DNA from: a bacterium
GTDB lineage: Bacteria; Verrucomicrobiota; Verrucomicrobiae; JAJYAR01
Reading direction: 5' to 3'
NCBI GenBank assembly: GCA_021779435.1
Contig: JAJYAR010000031.1
Coordinates: 1 to 13,003 of the forward strand
Length of the DNA stretch: 13,003 nucleotides
Part shown: piece by piece, positions 12,857 through 13,003 of the stretch
Layout of the letters: each line of letters starts with the position of its first letter
How positions within the stretch are numbered: the stretch's first letter is position 1
Notes under the pieces: generated by a model
The model's database searches: none
What the model was told of the DNA's origin: nothing
What the model saw: only the letters and a program-made list of their open reading frames with translations
Made by a program: the position numbers and the translations under genes

Positions 12857-13003
12857 ATGCGTCTCAAAGCACTTTGCCTGGGCAGCGCCGTTGCCGCCGC
12901 GACGATGGCCGGAGCGGCCGCGCATGCAACCCCGCTCAGCACGCCGACGTTCTCGGTCAGCGTCTATTCCGCACTGACGCCGAACAGCAGCATCGGCAGT
13001 AGA
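12857..13003 (+). CDS. Exported protein, 5' part; possible PEP-CTERM protein
   Basis: The first 49 codons of a gene that runs off the right edge. AAGGAG (12843-12848) lies 8 bases before ATG 12857. A Sec signal peptide is clear: MRLK, hydrophobic Ala-rich core, cleavage probably after AHA (residue 24). The mature protein starts TPLSTPTFSVSVYSALTPNSS, a Ser/Thr-rich beta-type sequence. This start, together with the perfect sigma-54 promoter in front, resembles PEP-CTERM exopolysaccharide-associated proteins of betaproteobacteria. The diagnostic C-terminal VPEP-helix-Arg tail is outside the window, so the family call is inference. The amino acids seen contain one Cys, Cys7, inside the signal peptide. 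Confidence 0.75.
   Translation, partial: MRLKALCLGSAVAAATMAGAAAHATPLSTPTFSVSVYSALTPNSSIGSR

Overview
The window is GC-rich bacterial chromosome with dense genes. It most likely comes from a betaproteobacterium (Burkholderiales/Rhodocyclales-like). RNase E diverges from RluC, the RNase E tail is long, Arg-rich and Ala/Pro/Glu-rich, and the right end carries a perfect sigma-54 promoter before an exported-protein gene, as is usual for PEP-CTERM genes of that class. This placement is inference; no species can be named.

Left part (1-4893), housekeeping RNA metabolism: the 3' end of a tetrapyrrole-methylase-type SAM methyltransferase (+), then rluC (-, 23S rRNA pseudouridine synthase), a 534-bp divergent spacer holding a candidate promoter and a strong hairpin (probable long rne leader), then rne (+, RNase E). 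A 13-bp perfect stem separates rne from the convergent next gene.

Middle part (4900-9942), a stress/efflux module: a YahK-type zinc alcohol dehydrogenase (-) diverges from a tightly overlapping operon marR - FUSC/AaeB-type transporter - DUF1656/AaeX-type small membrane protein - HlyD/AaeA-type membrane fusion protein (+). A perfect 13-bp-arm inverted repeat lies in the divergent region and runs up to the marR start codon, so MarR probably represses its own operon and perhaps the dehydrogenase. No outer-membrane channel gene is present, so the pump must borrow one.

Right part (9943-13003), accessory region: a LuxR-type regulator (-) faces away from an unrecognised exported 170-aa protein and a 58-aa lipoprotein preceded by a perfect Shine-Dalgarno. 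Then comes a stretch of genomic debris: a fossil of a VapC-like PIN toxin (-) fused at one point to a 96-bp, 92% identical copy of a piece of the HlyD gene 2.8 kb upstream. The window ends in the first 49 codons of an exported protein behind a sigma-54 promoter; it is plausibly a PEP-CTERM protein, but its C-terminus lies outside.

I did not find a convincing new biological system. The most unusual sequence is the MarR operator overlapping the start region, the chimeric vapC/aaeA debris, the hairpin-rich leader of the exported-protein gene, and the sigma-54-driven exported gene.
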